DNA of 64,000 bases from Owenia fusiformis (GCA_903813345.2 CAIIXF020000047.1:88413-152412), one strand, 5' to 3'. Positions 11,880 to 25,185 are shown, counted from the stretch's first letter. Notes: generated from the sequence alone by a model not told the origin. Program-made: numbers and translations.

Positions 11880-12780
11880 CTATATTGTTATGGGGTGATG
11901 ATTTCAATATATAATTCGACATAAGACTTGAAGCAATGTTCCATGTTTATTAATGTTCAGGATAAATCCTATTCTAATGGCAAAAAGGTAACATAATGAT
12001 AATATCCTGTTAATCAGCCAATGCTGGTAGTTTTATATAAGATAATTTTAATAGTAAATTACATAGTTTTGAAGTTTGTGTCTAAATAATAAGTTAAAGT
12101 TGTCTAAGCCAAAAATCTCCGAAAAGTGATTCTTTACTAAGTGAAGCTATCTTAACCAGAAACAAAATAAAGTTAAGACCCCCTTTTCCATATAAGGAAA
12201 GTTCACAAAAGTGACACTACTGAAGTTTGAACCATACAATAATATTTGTTATATTATATCTATTATGTTATTTATCTATCACTAAAGTGAACACATAAAC
12301 TAATGCTTTTGAGAATAGTAAACGTTGACAGTAGTATAATATAACAAATATTTAATGAATTTTTCTGTGAAACTAACAAAAACGATCCTGATGCTCCACA
12401 TCGAAAAATATTATTTCATGGAATATATAGAGATTATTTACTAAAAAAGATTGAAATATGGGTTTTATTCCAAAGGACAATATGATGTTTCCAGAGGGCC
12501 CGCAGGGGCAGAAGTAAATATCATATTGTCATGAGGAATAAAAACGCATTCAAACCCGATCAGTAAATAACCTTTTTATCCCATGATATTTGTTACTCTC
12601 TTCATGAAATCAGTGGTTCAAAATCCAGATCTGATTTTGTATGAAACGAAACAAGACTAAAGCTAAAGTATAACATTAACATATCAACATAAAAAAATCC
12701 AACAATACATATACATGTTCATTATAAAGACAAAGCACATTCGCGTATTGCTCAGATTTCTATGACCTTAACTGTTTGTA
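11880..12780 (+). repeat. M3 module of the intronic unit
   Basis: The segment has TTCAGGATAAATCCTATTC, TCCATATAAGGAAAGTTC and GGACAATATGATGTTTCC. It recurs at about 18680-19400 and at 48540-48740 with 49937-50560. No gene is seen. Confidence 0.6.
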
Positions 12781-13039
12781 TCAGAGCATGAGATGAAATA
12801 ACAATTTTTCGCTTGTGTTTAATAGGTTTAAAAATGGCTTCAAACCTCTAAGTTTCAAAATTTCCCTATTTTCAACTTTGCAAAATATCGTTTTTACATC
12901 AGAACATTATTATAGCACACATGACTCAAGTAAACGAAATAGGAGCTTTGTTTGGCAAAAATTCCTGCGAGATGTATACCATTTTTGTCAGTGGAATAAT
13001 ATAAGTTATTCAATGATCCGAGGGAAGTAAATAAAATAT

Positions 13040-13435
13040 TTTGCCCAAGAAAGTTTGTATTTCACAAGGCGCTAGCCGAGAGAAATACAGACTTTCGAGG
13101 CAAAATATTTAATTTATTTCACGAGAAATCATCGAACAACGTTTTTATTCCATGATCAATGAAAAACTCAAAAATAACCCCGATAGCTGGCACAAACGTG
13201 AAGGTCTTATTGCTGTAGCTTTGATATTGAATTTTGACGTGCATCTTTGAATTTGTAAAACGTCAATACTCACAAAATATGTAACCGATCTCTGTCATAT
13301 TTGTACCAATTGCTAGTGACCCTTAATAGGTTACTTTCTAAAATATCTGTAAAGAAACATTTACTGTAACACTGCTTTGAATATTATTCAGCCACATTAT
13401 TAGGAGATGTGATTTGATTTAAATCATCATTTCAG
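13040..13435 (+). repeat. M4 module and L-type cassette upstream flank
   Basis: The segment carries TTTCACAAGGCGCTAGC, TTTGACGTGCATCTTTGAA, ACTGTAACACTGCTTTGA and a TTCAGCCACATTAT run before the acceptor. It recurs at 20885-21779 and 52075-52434, and in part at 47680-47870. Confidence 0.6.
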
Positions 13436-13477
13436 AATTGAGCGGAACGCTGTTGGGATATGATGAGAGCCTCATGG
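13436..13477 (+). CDS. mini-exon L1, intact 42-base cassette
   Basis: The acceptor is AATCATCATTTCAG and the donor is ATGG|GTACGT. In phase 1-1 the cassette is open and reads E-LSGTLLGYDESLM. It is less charged than the A and F cassettes. Its position in the repeat unit matches the decayed cassettes at 21780 and 52435, which instead read E-LRRKQ. The coding part has therefore diverged strongly while the flanks stayed alike. Use as an alternative linker exon is an inference. Confidence 0.45.
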
Positions 13478-13766
13478 GTACGTATTTGCAACGATTGTTT
13501 ATTCTATTGTCGTTTGACCTTTTAACGGTTCTGGTAATTATAAACATATCTTACCTTTAAATGATCCATCATCATCCCATCCATCGGGAAAATACATTCA
13601 TGATTTTTTATCATGATTGTTTGTCTTAAATGAGTGGTTGATTAAGAAACTTTTCAAAGAAAAAATAACGTTTGCTTTCATTCATAGCACACCTCTTATT
13701 TCATCAAATCAAGTAATCTGTTAACCTTTGATATAGTCTACTTGAAGGGATTATAAAGGAATATCC

Positions 13767-14230
13767 CAGATGCGAGTAGAAATAATCTTGATTTACGTCA
13801 TTAAAATTTCATACTTCAGTCAAACCATGGGCTTTCAATCTAGTTGAAAGCCCATGGTCAAACTGATGTAATATTTTGAATCTAGATGTAAAATTACATT
13901 TAGAAATGTGGTTTTGAAAAGAGTCTATCAACTTTGAAAATATAATTTTCTTTGGAAATGTGACTTCTAGGTCGGGGAGATTCCCTATAGACCCCATGTT
14001 GTAAAACCACAAAAAGTGAAATATTTCTCTTGTGTTGGGCAGATAATATTTTCTTTTACTGGACACATTTCTAATTTGTATAACTATCAGATTCATAAGG
14101 GTAATATGAAAAGTGAACCACTAAAACTGATGCATATTCAAGTTAAAGGGAATTTTTTAATACCCTGCCATGTTAATTCCCCCGAATCAGCCACCTGGTG
14201 GCGAAACTGGCAACTACCTACTCGCATCTG
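13767..14230. mobile_element. CAGATGCGAGTAG MITE, copy 2
   Basis: It is bounded by CAGATGCGAGTAG at the left and CTACTCGCATCTG at the right, about 464 bases, and non-coding. Near its left side is a perfect hairpin (13824-13858) with 15-base arms ACCATGGGCTTTCAA and a five-base loop. Confidence 0.65.
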
Positions 14231-14640
14231 AGCCTTTCGAAATATGTGGGACTCTGTAGTCAGCTTCAACAATACATTCTTGCTCTCTCCATTAAGTCAA
14301 TTTACTTTCACACTTTTTTTAAAATGTCCAATATTTCTAACTCCCTTTCACCGCAATTCTTTAATTTAACACATATCTCCTGACAATAAATGATTTTAAC
14401 TCGGATTTTTCTGCATTTGAAGTATTTAAGTACTTCTATATTTAAAAAGGTATCTCAAGTTTTCAGAAGAAATCAATTACGTCTATACTTTGATAGATGT
14501 CTCATTTCAGAAAAAATGATATAAGGGTTCTAAAAAGAGCATTTGTTTGATTTTCTAATATTATGTTATGGTATGACCCTATAATATGCTATAGCGTATG
14601 AGCAAAGAATTGATGAGTCTTCATTTTTTGGCAATATACA

Positions 14641-15204
14641 TTAATCAAAAAAAATAAAATATATGATTTAAAGCATATATATTAATAAATACGCATTCGA
14701 ACAACCCCGTATGTTTTTAAATTAGTATATGTGCTTTAAATCATATATTTTAATTTTTTTGATTAAATAATTCAACTGATCTGCTCCGGTTACGTTCCCA
14801 GCTCCGGTTACGTTCCTAAGTAATATTTTTAAAACTTTTTTTTTAATTAAACAAATCAGAGTGTTGTGAATCAGAAATAACAGAATTATTCAAAAGTATA
14901 AGGACTATTCTGTACTTTTTTTAAAAGTCTATACTTAAATGTTGTGAAAAGTTATAATCGAAAAACCATCTTTCGGAGTAAAGTCCGTCTGCGCCGATTT
15001 CAATAACTTCGTACTTGATCAGAACTGGGTTCCAACAGAATTCCTACAAACTCATGAATGAAAAAGTTATTGCATGGAATACTTACTTTTGTCAAAATCA
15101 AAATAGAACTCTAGTTAAAAAATATATTGTGCTAAATTATTGCCATTTCTTAGTAAAATGTCGTTCTCTGGTACGTTGCCAAAATTATTCGATGGTACCC
15201 CGTG
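14641..15204. mobile_element. half of the CACGGGGTACC palindromic element
   Basis: It holds the central AT-rich hairpin (14641-14766) and the right arm ending GGTACCCCGTG, as in the complete element at 22440-23441. The left arm is missing, so this is a truncated copy. Confidence 0.7.
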
Positions 15205-15296
15205 CTAATAGTCTACTTAAAGGGATTTAAAGGTATTCGAAATGCTCCATTTCATCAAAGGCAACACATGGTTTACAAATAACGATTATTTGTCAT

Positions 15297-15329
15297 AGTC
15301 CAGAAGAAAGGAGATTGAGCACAAATTAG
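15297..15329 (+). pseudogene. mini-exon D2 (degenerate)
   Basis: It has the same sequence as D1 and D3, reading E-SRRKEIEHKL. The acceptor CAG is missing, the donor is AT, and the upstream flank is deleted. It is non-functional by standard splice rules. Confidence 0.65.
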
Positions 15330-16189
15330 ATACGTATTTGTAATGCTTGTATCTTTTATTTTCGTTCGATCCTTTTAAAAGCTGGCGATTCTAAACATAC
15401 CTTACTTTTAAATGATCAATCATCATCAGATCCATGTGGATCACATACATTCGCTACACAGTCTGCATTATACCCCTTTTGATCTCATACTATCTTATGA
15501 TTTTTTATCATGACTGTTTGCCTTAAATAGTGAATGATTAAAAAACATTTTGAAAGAAACAATAACGTTACACTTTCATTTATAGCACACATGATATTTC
15601 ACTTATATTAGTCTAAAACAAACCAACTAATTGGTTAACTCTCTTGATGGTCTACTTAAAAAGCAAGAAAGAAAAAAGATTGGCCTCGGGAATTAGTTTT
15701 TGCTTTTAGAAACAAAACTTTACATTTATATTTACAAATGACGACATATCCTAATAGCATTGCTAAAAAGACCAATAATCTTCTTCAGTTATTATCGCAT
15801 TTGTATTGTCATCATGGCATCAATCTAATACCTCCTTAGTATGACTTTTGTTATTTAGAGATGGATACCAAATTCGCAACGACTCCCACATCATATTATA
15901 TTTCATAATCAAAATGCTCCATTTCATCAAAGGCAACATATGGTTCACAAATAATGGTTATTCGTTTGTCCTCATACACGAGTCTACTTAAAGGGATTAA
16001 AAGGGAGATTTTTGCTCTTGTCTTTAGATATCACATCTAAATTGTAATATTCCTTCTTATTTGAATGAATATTGGTTACATTATTCTGGAAATTCAAAAT
16101 TATCAGTTCAGAAACTTTACTGTAACTGTACACTACTTATGACTATTTTCAGCCACATTTTCAAGATGTGATTAAATTGATTATTTCAG

Positions 16190-16222
16190 AATTTGCAAGA
16201 AGAAACGAAGAGCTCACGAAAG
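16190..16222 (+). CDS. mini-exon A2, intact 33-base cassette
   Basis: The acceptor is AAATTGATTATTTCAG and the donor is AAAG|GTATGT. Phase 1-1 translation gives E-FARRNEELTK. It would add eleven residues of charged, helix-favouring linker. It occupies the same slot as A1 (8292) and A4 (35662). Its recent duplicate at 25186 is almost identical but has CAA in place of the CAG acceptor. That makes this the working member of the pair. Confidence 0.55.
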
Positions 16223-16858
16223 GTATGTATTTGCAATGATTGTATCTTCTATTGTCGTTCGACCTTTTCAAACTACTGGTAATGCTAAACATATCTTACT
16301 TTTAAATGCTTCATCATCATCTGATCCATGAGGAAAAAGTCTGCACTTTGAAAACTTACCCTTCGATCTCATAATATCTTATGATTTTTTATCACGACTG
16401 TTAGCCTTAATTGAGTGGTTGATTAAGAAACTTTTCGAAGAAAAAATAACATTTGATTTCATTTATGGCACACGTCTTATTTCATCAAATCAAGTAATCT
16501 GCTCAAAATGTAAAATGTTGAAATATCAAATATAAAATGACAGCCACATTTTCATGTCGGTTGTCACAACCTACCGTATATTCTTTGATCATATACAATA
16601 GTTTAAACCTTGCATTCTCCATTCAATTATACGCATGGGGTAAATATAAATGCTTAATTCATGACTTCGTCAGCAATTTATTTCCCGATCAAGAGACAAC
16701 TATGGAAAGACCTACTTCCAAGACGAATATAGATTAGACTGTACCAACATAAAGTTAATGAAATATTAAAACCGCTACTGTTGGGGATTCATATTAACAT
16801 GAAGATCAAAATTAAATAATCCTCAGGTATTCGTAGAAAATCAATTTAATTAAGGAAT

Positions 16859-17019
16859 AAAGACCGAGATTTTATGATTTATGGCGTGATATATGACCGA
16901 AAATATCATTCTGTTCATTGTTAAAAGACCGAAATCGCGTAGCGATTGAGGTCTTTGGCAATGGCCAGAATAAAATTTGAGGTCATATATTTGACATAAA
17001 TCATAAAATCGAGGTCTTT
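16859..17019. mobile_element. AAAGACCGAGATTTTATG inverted-repeat MITE, copy 1
   Basis: The terminal inverted repeats AAAGACCGAGATTTTATG and CATAAAATCGAGGTCTTT enclose a second inner hairpin around the CGCGTAGCG motif. A flanking AATATGAT / ATCATATT pair (to about 17156) may mark a larger insertion. An identical copy is at 25855-26015. Confidence 0.65.
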
Positions 17020-17463
17020 GTTACGATTCTAATATGATAAACAGACAAGAAACACGACTATTTGCATTTATGAATTTTATCAGTCATACATACTCAAATA
17101 TAGAATCAATTGATCAATTGATCTAGCTAGTGTACGTCACATATCATATTAGAATAAGGAGGAATGTATATCGATAAGGCATAAATGCAATTTGATCAGT
17201 CATATGAAAATGTAATTAATTTAGAAACAATTGTTTGCCTCATGTCTCATAATTTGCACCGTAATTAAATTCAGAGCACAAATAACAATTCTGAGCACAA
17301 TGACGACATATTCTGGCACTGTGATGACCAAAATACCTTTCTTTAGTTATAATAATACATTCGATTTGTCACCACAGAATCAATTTATAGCATCCTTAGC
17401 TATAGTAATGAGTAGACTATTGTAATTCAACAAAAACAAGATTAACTCAGGGCAGAGATGGCA

Positions 17464-18660
17464 GGGGACAGTTTTGTTTAAATGCCTTTAAAAGAACTTA
17501 TGATAGGGTCAATTTAAAACTTTTGCTAACAGTATTCTTATAAGGTTTATCTTTAAAGGTGTATGTTTTTATAAAAGCATAACTGTTGATAAAATGCGTC
17601 AAGAATTGAGAGTGAAATTGACTTACCAAATTGCAGCAAGGGACTATGATTAAATACCCATAAATGTGCTAATGCTCATTTCTAATCCAAATGTTAATCT
17701 AAGATAGATACTATATTATGTAAAAGTCAATCAATGAGTCACTTCAATATCACTTTACTTTCTTCAACTTTCTCCTCTTTATTTGTGGGGTAATATCCTG
17801 AATTTCTGGTTGCTGTTCAGTTCTAGTGGTCATTTATACGCTTGATTTTCTCAGCAAATGATGTTGTTAATGATGATCATTGTCTTATTAATGTCATGTA
17901 ACGTTTACTGCCTATATATGTAGGGTGATAATGCGCCTCATCTCATGTAATATGAATTCCTTCTTTCGTTTCGATATTTTCAGTTACCTATTTTGCATTA
18001 ATTGGATTTACCTTTCTGCTTTTCTGTGAATGTTTACTTTTGAATGTAAAAAGCTTTTTTGAACAAAACCGGCAAAGTGATTCTATGGATTTTGAAAAAA
18101 TTTCCAGATGCATACTTGTTTATTTAATGAAGGCCATACATACTAAAATCCATGTTCTGTTACAATTTGCAAAGTAAGAATCTTTAAAGGAGAATGGTAA
18201 CTTCAGGGAACCTAAACTTTAAGACAAAGGGGTGCTGTCATGACTTCTTAATATATTTGTGCAGATCTTGAATAGTTCTTTCCTGTGGTGTGTCATAGTT
18301 TAAAAACAAATCTCAACTTTTTTAGATAGAGGGGTGAGAAAGTATAGCCTTTACACAGATTTATGTTCATTAAATGATACCAGATTTGATCAGTTATGTC
18401 TCAATTCCTTGAACCCCTTCTAGATGTTCACATGTTAATGTTTCTACCAGGAGCAATTAGACTGTCAACAAGTTAAACAAAGTGAATCTAGCTTGATTTA
18501 TTGAATGGAAGGAATACATTTAGGGGGAAATGCTACACAACTTTAGCTAAAGAAGGAATGACCCAATTTAACCGGATATGGCTAAGAGCGCATGCTCAAC
18601 ATCTGGTTTAGATTTACAGTCAGAATGACCTGAACTTAAGGACAAGTATTAAAGATGCCA
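17464..18660. other. unique non-coding intron sequence
   Basis: I found no match to the repeat modules and no gene. Frames are short and AT-rich. Confidence 0.4.
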
Positions 18661-18679
18661 AAAACAAGCCATTTAAACA

Positions 18680-19926
18680 GCCGTGTTCAGGATAAACCCT
18701 ATTCTAATGGAAAAAATGTTACATAATGATAATATCCTGTTTATCAGCCAATTGCTATTAGTTTTATATAAAAGACTTTTAATAGTAAATTATGTGGTTT
18801 TGAAGTTGTGTCTAAAAAATAAGATAAAGTTGTCTAGGCCAAAAATGTCAGAAAATGATTTTTTTACTAAAGTGAAGCTATGTTAAGACCGCTTTTTTCC
18901 ATATAAGGAAAGTTCACAAAAGTGACTTTACTCATGTTTGAACCATTCCATTATATTTGTATTTATCAATTAGTGAACATATAAACTTATACTTTTGAGG
19001 ATAGTGAACTTTGACAGTATAAAAGAAATATTTAATTAGGCTTTTTGTGACACTCACATAAACGATCATGATGCTCCACGTGGGAAATATTTCATGGCAC
19101 ATATACAGGTTATTTACTACAAATGATTGATTATTGGTTTAATACAAGGGGACAATATGATATTTCCCGAGGGCCTGGAGGTAGATATCATATTGTCACG
19201 AGGAATAAACCCACATTCAATCCCGATCAGTAAATATGCTTTTAAACCCATGATATCCGTTACTCTCTTTATGAAATCATTATATTAGTTCAAAATCCGT
19301 AGCCTGGTCTGATTTTGTATTAAACGAAACCAGACGTTAGCTATTGTATAACATAAACACATCAAAATAAAAAAATCCAACAACATTCATTCCAGGAACC
19401 AAGGACATTCGCCTATTGCTCAGATTTCTATGACTTTAGAGAGAATGGGATGAAATAACATTTATTTTCGCTTGTATTTAATAGGCCTCTCAAGTTTCAA
19501 AGTTTCTCTTTTTTTCAATTTTGCAAAAACTAGGAAGCTTTGTTTGGCAAAAATTACTGTGGGGTGAATACCATTTTCGCGAGCGGGATTGGGAGGTTAA
19601 TACGATTTTTCGTGAGCGGGATCGGGCGAGGCAATACGATTTTCTTTCAATATCAAAATTATTCCAGAGTGTAATTTAATTTACCTCGAAGTAGTTGTTT
19701 CATAGGATAATATGAGTTCTATTCTGTACGTTACGTTACGTACGCGGCATGTTACACAACACAACACAACACACCTTTAATTTAGATCAAGATTTGGCTT
19801 GTGGTCGCTACCCTTTATATGTAAATACTAGTATATGTGTACATGTGACAAGATGTTTACAATACTTTTGATTGATATCGTTTTGTAAGACTGTTTGCAT
19901 GGCCTGCTCATTTGTTAATCCTATTA
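18680..19926 (+). repeat. M3 module, second copy
   Basis: It aligns with 11940-13030: TTCAGGATAAACCCTATTC, TCCATATAAGGAAAGTTC, GACAATATGATATTTCCCGA. The ACACAACACA run at 19754-19775 is simple sequence. Confidence 0.55.
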
Positions 19927-20410
19927 TACCGGATTTTCTCGCATATGACGCCCCCCTAAATTTAGGCCCATGGGCCAAAAATCGAATGTAGTACGCTTAT
20001 TCGCCCATGGGCCTATAAAAAATGACTATTTATTGATTTTTTCAATAAGTTCAAGAGTATTTTGTCACTGGCAGATCGTTCTGTCGTTACTTTGTTTCAA
20101 CATTAATTTCATAGCTGTGCCGTAAGTGGCAGTGGTGGATCATTCTGTTGTTACTTTGTTTCAACATTAAGTCCAAGGTTGTAGGTGACATTTCCTTTAT
20201 AATTCTTACAAAACATGCGGTAGGACTACAACAGTGGGTACGGTAGTCCATTGTATTCATCAGCTCTTCTCACCTTTACGCCCACTGGGCCAAAAATCGA
20301 AAGTAGTACACTTATACGCCCATGGGCGAAAAATAAGAGGTAAAATAACAGACCAAATTACCCCTTCTTTCAGTTATACGCCCAGGGCTTATATGCGAGA
20401 AAATCCGGTA
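19927..20410. mobile_element. TACCGGATTTTCTCGCATAT MITE
   Basis: Terminal inverted repeats start TACCGGATTTTCTCGCATAT and end ATATGCGAGAAAATCCGGTA, with TA at each end consistent with a TA target. Internal repeats of a GCCCATGGGC motif occur several times. It is non-autonomous, about 484 bases. Confidence 0.75.
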
Positions 20411-20870
20411 CGTGTGCATATGGCAGAAACTGTGCTGGGTATATTGTACAATTAGTAAAACAGTTTGTATGCAACGTTTAATTGTTGCCTGATTGATATC
20501 AAGGTGGTTGATCACCATTAAAACCAAAGATGCTATTCGACTGAAGTCGATGCCCTATGGAAAGGTATAACCCCACCTCTCAACCCATCAGGCCCAATCA
20601 TAAAATCTGTTTGAATGCAGAAAAAGCTTTTTTAAAAATTTTGCTTAAAATTTTTTGGAGTTGACTGTTCGGCGACCAAGCCCAGAATGACTTCTCTATT
20701 CATAAAACTCACTCACTAAACAAAGCCTAACACACAAAAATCTTTGCTCGAACAGCATGCTACATCACCAAATCATGATTCATGCCTTTTCTTCACTTCA
20801 CTGCACATATATAGAAAGTATTTATATTCTTAAATCGCTTCGCTCAAACGAATATAAATTTCCATTATTC
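20411..20870. other. non-coding intron sequence
   Basis: Nothing is recognised apart from AT-rich filler. Confidence 0.35.
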
Positions 20871-21779
20871 ATGATCCGAGTGAAATACAGAAAATATTTT
20901 GCCCGAGAAAGTTTGTATTTCACTAGGCGCTAGCTGAGACTTTCGAGGCAAAATATTTTATGTATTCCATTGGAAATCATTGCATGACGTTTGTATTCCA
21001 TGATCAAGGAAAAACTCAAAATATGCTGATCGCTGGAACAAATTAGCTGGCACAATCGTGAAGATCTTATTGTTGGGGCTGTGATATTGGATTTTTGACG
21101 TGCATCTTTGAATTTGTTAAATGTCAATACTCACATAATATGTAACCGATCTCTGTCATATTTGTACCACTTGGTAGTGACCCTCAAACAGGCATATTTT
21201 GAGGATAAGGATGAATACTCTTTGAGATATGTTACTCACACACTCAATCAAATATGATACAAACCTCAATTTGAAATAATACTGAACCGAGAAAAATTAC
21301 TAACATAGAAAAATAGCATTTGAAGTTCAGAGATCCATAGTGATGCATGCACATGTTTCACAAAGTGTATGTTTTAAATTACTCTTGAATTAAAAGATGG
21401 CGTATGGTTGAAAATTCTATCAAAAATGAATGGATCAAGTGATGCAATGAACTTCGCCATCTTTCATTGTCATAGCTAAAAACTTGCCATATAAAAATTG
21501 ACCGATCAAAATTATTATTTAATAATTTATTGTAAACCCTGGTGTGGTCGGTTTGAACTGTTTTTGGTGTCTAATGAAAGTACTTATCAATCCATTTCAA
21601 ATACTATGAAGATCAAAAGTAAGACTTCATTTTGCCCAAAAATGCTGAAAATACACAATGTGTCCCTTTAATAGGCCACTTTCTTAAATATCTGTTCAGA
21701 AACCTTTACCGTGTCACTGCTTTTGACTATTTTTCAGCCACATTTTTAAGATTTGATTTGATTTAAATTATAATTTCAG

Positions 21780-21823
21780 AGTTGAGAAGAAAGCAGCGGG
21801 ATGAGAATGAGTTTTTCCTTTTA
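21780..21823 (+). pseudogene. mini-exon L2 (donor shifted)
   Basis: The acceptor TATAATTTCAG is intact and the frame is open: E-LRRKQRDENEFFLL. The last exon base G has become A, so the nearest GT (at 21824) would end the exon in phase 0 rather than phase 1. Joining to the GTPase exon would then be out of frame. It is near-intact but probably not productive. Confidence 0.5.
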
Positions 21824-22439
21824 GTACTTATTTGCAATGTTTACTAGTATTATCTTGTTTTCGACTTTTTCAAAATGCTGGTAATTCTTAACATATCTTA
21901 CCTTTAATGATCCATCATCATCTTCTCCATTGGGTAAAACATATTCTCCATATACACAGTCTGTATTTTGAAAACTCACCCCTTTGATCTCATACTATCT
22001 TATGATTTCAATTCACAATAGTTTATCGAATCACTGTCAAACTGTTAATGACGATCTATCTAAGGCTAGTTTACACGGTCTGTAAAATCGTACATGGTAA
22101 ATGTTGAAGAATCAAATATAAAATGATAAGTTGTAGATATCATGACAAAATACGGAAAATATCATGTTGAGATTCTTTATACCGGTATAATGATGAATTT
22201 GAAAATGAAATAGGATCCCATTAACCAAGTTTTAATTCAAAAACATAACAATTATTATCGAATTTGTATTGTCATCACGGCATCAATATAATACCTAATT
22301 AGTATGACTTGTAATCTAGAGATGGATACTAAATTCGCAACAATTCCTCCATCATGTTATAATTCATAATCAAAATGCTCAATTTCATCAAAAGCAACAT
22401 ATTATGGTTCACAAATAATGGTTATTTGTTTTTCCTAAT

Positions 22440-23441
22440 CACGGGGTACCATCGAATAATTTTGGCAACGTACCGGAGAACGACATTTTACTAAGAAATG
22501 GCAATAATTTAGCACAATATATTTTTTAACTAGAGTTCTACTTTGATTTTGACAAAAGTAAGTATTCCATGCAATGGCTATTTCATTCATGAGTTTGTAG
22601 GAATTCTGTTGGAACCCAGTTCTGATCAAGTACGAAGTTATTGAAATCGGCGCAGTCGGACTTTACTCCGAAAGATGGTTTTTCGATTATAACTTTTTAC
22701 AACATTTAAGTATAGACTTTTGAAAAAAGTACAGAATAGTCCTTATACTATTGAATAATTCTGTTATTTCTGATTCACACGACTCTGATTTGTTAAATTT
22801 AAAAAAAAGTTTTAAAAATATTACTTAGGAACGTAACCGGAGCTGGGAACGTAACCAGAGCAGATCAGTTGAATTATTTAATCAAAAAAAATAAAATATA
22901 TGATTTAAAGCATATATATTAATAAATACGCATTCGAACAACCCCGTATGTTTTTAAATTAGTATATGTGCTTTAAATCATATATTTTAATTTTTTTGAT
23001 TAAATAATTCAACTGATCTGCTCCGGTTACGTTCCCAGCTCCGGTTACGTTCCTAATTAATATTTTTAAAACTTTTTTTTTAATCAAACAAATCAGAGTG
23101 TTGTGAATCAGAAATAACAGAATTATTCAAAAGTATAAGGACTATTCTGTACTTTTTTTAAAAGTCTATACTTAAATGTTGTGAAAAGTTATAATCGAAA
23201 AACCATCTTTCGGAGTAAAGTCCGTCTGCGCCGATTTCAATAACTTCGTACTTGATCAGAACTGGGTTCCAACAGAATTCCTACAAACTCATGAATGAAA
23301 TAGTTATTGCATGGAATACTTACTTTTGTCAAAATCAAAATAGAACTCTAGTTAAAAAATATATTGTGCTAAATTATTGCCATTTCTTAGTAAAATGTCG
23401 TTCTCCGGTACGTTGCCAAAATTGTTCGATGGTACCCCGTG
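22440..23441. mobile_element. CACGGGGTACC palindromic (foldback) element
   Basis: This is a 1002-base element whose two arms of roughly 430-500 bases are inverted copies, with an AT-rich centre. Ends are CACGGGGTACCATCG and CGATGGTACCCCGTG. It is flanked by a 5-base duplication, CTAAT (22435-22439 and 23442-23446). The empty site at 7395 reads TTTTCCTAATAGTCTAC. It has no transposase. Arms carry a repeated GAACGTAACCGGAGC motif. Confidence 0.85.
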
Positions 23442-23705
23442 CTAATAGTCTACTTAAAGGGATTTAAAGGTATTCGAAATGCTCCATTTCATCAAAGGCA
23501 ACACATGGTTTACAAATAACGATTATTTGTTTTTCTGTCTTTACATATCACATCTAAATTGTATTATTCCTTCTTATTTGAGCGAATATCGGTTACATTT
23601 TCCTGAAAATAAAAAAAATATGTCCAGAAACCTTACTGTAACACAACTTTTGACTATTCTGAGTCACATTTTCAAGATGTAATGAAATTCAATCGCTTAT
23701 GTCAT

Positions 23706-23738
23706 AGTCCAGAAGAAAGGAGATTGAGCACAAATTAG
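23706..23738 (+). pseudogene. mini-exon D3 (degenerate)
   Basis: It has the same open 33-base sequence as D1 and D2. The TCATAG context lacks the CAG acceptor and the donor is AT. Confidence 0.65.
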
Positions 23739-24397
23739 ATACGTATTTGTAATGCTTGTATCTTTTATTTTCGTTCGATCCTTTTAAAAGCTGGCGATTC
23801 TAAACATACCTTACTTTTAAATGATCAATCATCATCAGATCCATGTGGATCACATACATTCGCTACACAGTCTGCATTTTACCCCTTTTGATCTCATACT
23901 ATCTTATGATTTTTTATCATGACTGTTTGCCTTAAATAGTGAATGATTAAAAAACATTTTGAAAGAAACAATAACGTTACACTTTCATTTATAGCACACA
24001 TGATATTTCACTTATATTAGTCTAAAACAAACCAACTAATTGGTTAACTCTCTTGATGGTCTACTTAAAAAGCAAGAAAGAAAAAAGATTGGCCTCGGGA
24101 ATTAGTTTTTGCTTTTAGAAACAAAACTTTACATTTATATTTACAAATGACGACATATCCTAATAGCATTGCTAAAAAGACCAATAATCTTCTTCAGTTA
24201 TTATCGCATTTGTATTGTCATCATGGCATCAATCTAATACCTCCTTAGTATGACTTTTGTTATTTAGAGATGGATACCAAATTCGCAACGACTCCCACAT
24301 CATATTATATTTCATAATCAAAATGCTCCATTTCATCAAAGGCAACATATGGTTCACAAATAATGGTTATTCGTTTGTCCTCATACACGAGTCTACT

Positions 24398-24979
24398 CAG
24401 TGGCGTAGCGTGGCAATTTTACTAGGGGACGCAAAATTCCAAAATTGGGATGGGGGGGGGGTTTAACCGATACGCATTCATTTCCACTTGAAATTTACTC
24501 ATAAGTACTCATTATAAGTCTTGTAGAAATTCAAGCAAAAATATTTAATGTATCGTTAAGAATGAATGGAGAAATCTAGCTAATTTATTTAGGATCCAGG
24601 AAGTGCAATTTACGTTAATTTTGAACATTTAAAAAATCTATTATCGTTGTAAAAATCTTACCTGAATAATTTACACTGAACAAAAAGATGTCTGCAGCAG
24701 ACAGCACTGTTGATTACTCTTATTCAATGTCTTCCGATAAGATTTATGGATGAAATTATGAGAGTATAATTTGAAAGAATCATTAATGACATGTCGGGAC
24801 TAAAATAAACACCTAATTTCTATGGTTGAACCCTGTTCAAAGATACGAAATGATAAGGTTGAACAATGACTTTGCTTATTAAAACTTGAGAAATTTAGAA
24901 TTTCCAAATATTCAGATAAACATTGGATTGTTCCAGTGGACGCATTTGCGTACTTTGCGTAAACGACGCTACGCCACTG
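24398..24979. mobile_element. CAGTGGCGTAGCG hAT-like non-autonomous element
   Basis: This 582-base insertion has ends CAGTGGCGTAGCG and CGCTACGCCACTG and a CTACT target duplication (24393-24397 and 24980-24984). The empty site is the duplicate locus at about 15980-15990. The termini resemble those of hAT MITEs with 5-base targets. There is no coding capacity, and a G-run lies at about 24450-24460. Confidence 0.85.
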
Positions 24980-25185
24980 CTACTTAAAGGGATTAAAAGG
25001 GAGATTTTTGCTCTTGTCTTTAGATATCACATCTAAATTGTAATATTCCTTCTTATTTGAATGAATATTGGTTACATTATTCTGGAAATTCAAAATTATC
25101 AGTTCAGAAACTTTACTGTAACTGTACACTACTTATGACTATTTTCAGCCACATTTTCAAGATGTGATTAAATTGATTATTTCAA

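Larger units (their letters stand above)
14641..17463 (+). repeat. recent segmental duplication, copy 1
   Basis: This is nearly identical to 22878-26457. The differences are a transposon present only in copy 2 (24398-24979), about 170 bases missing here at about 15292 just before cassette D2, and scattered substitutions. It contains cassettes D2 and A2. Confidence 0.85.

Noticed and set aside
16537-16737. 66-residue frame also found identically at 25533-25733
   Set aside because: Identity is due to the segmental duplication, and the related M5 copies at 22090, 42220 and 53260 do not keep the frame.
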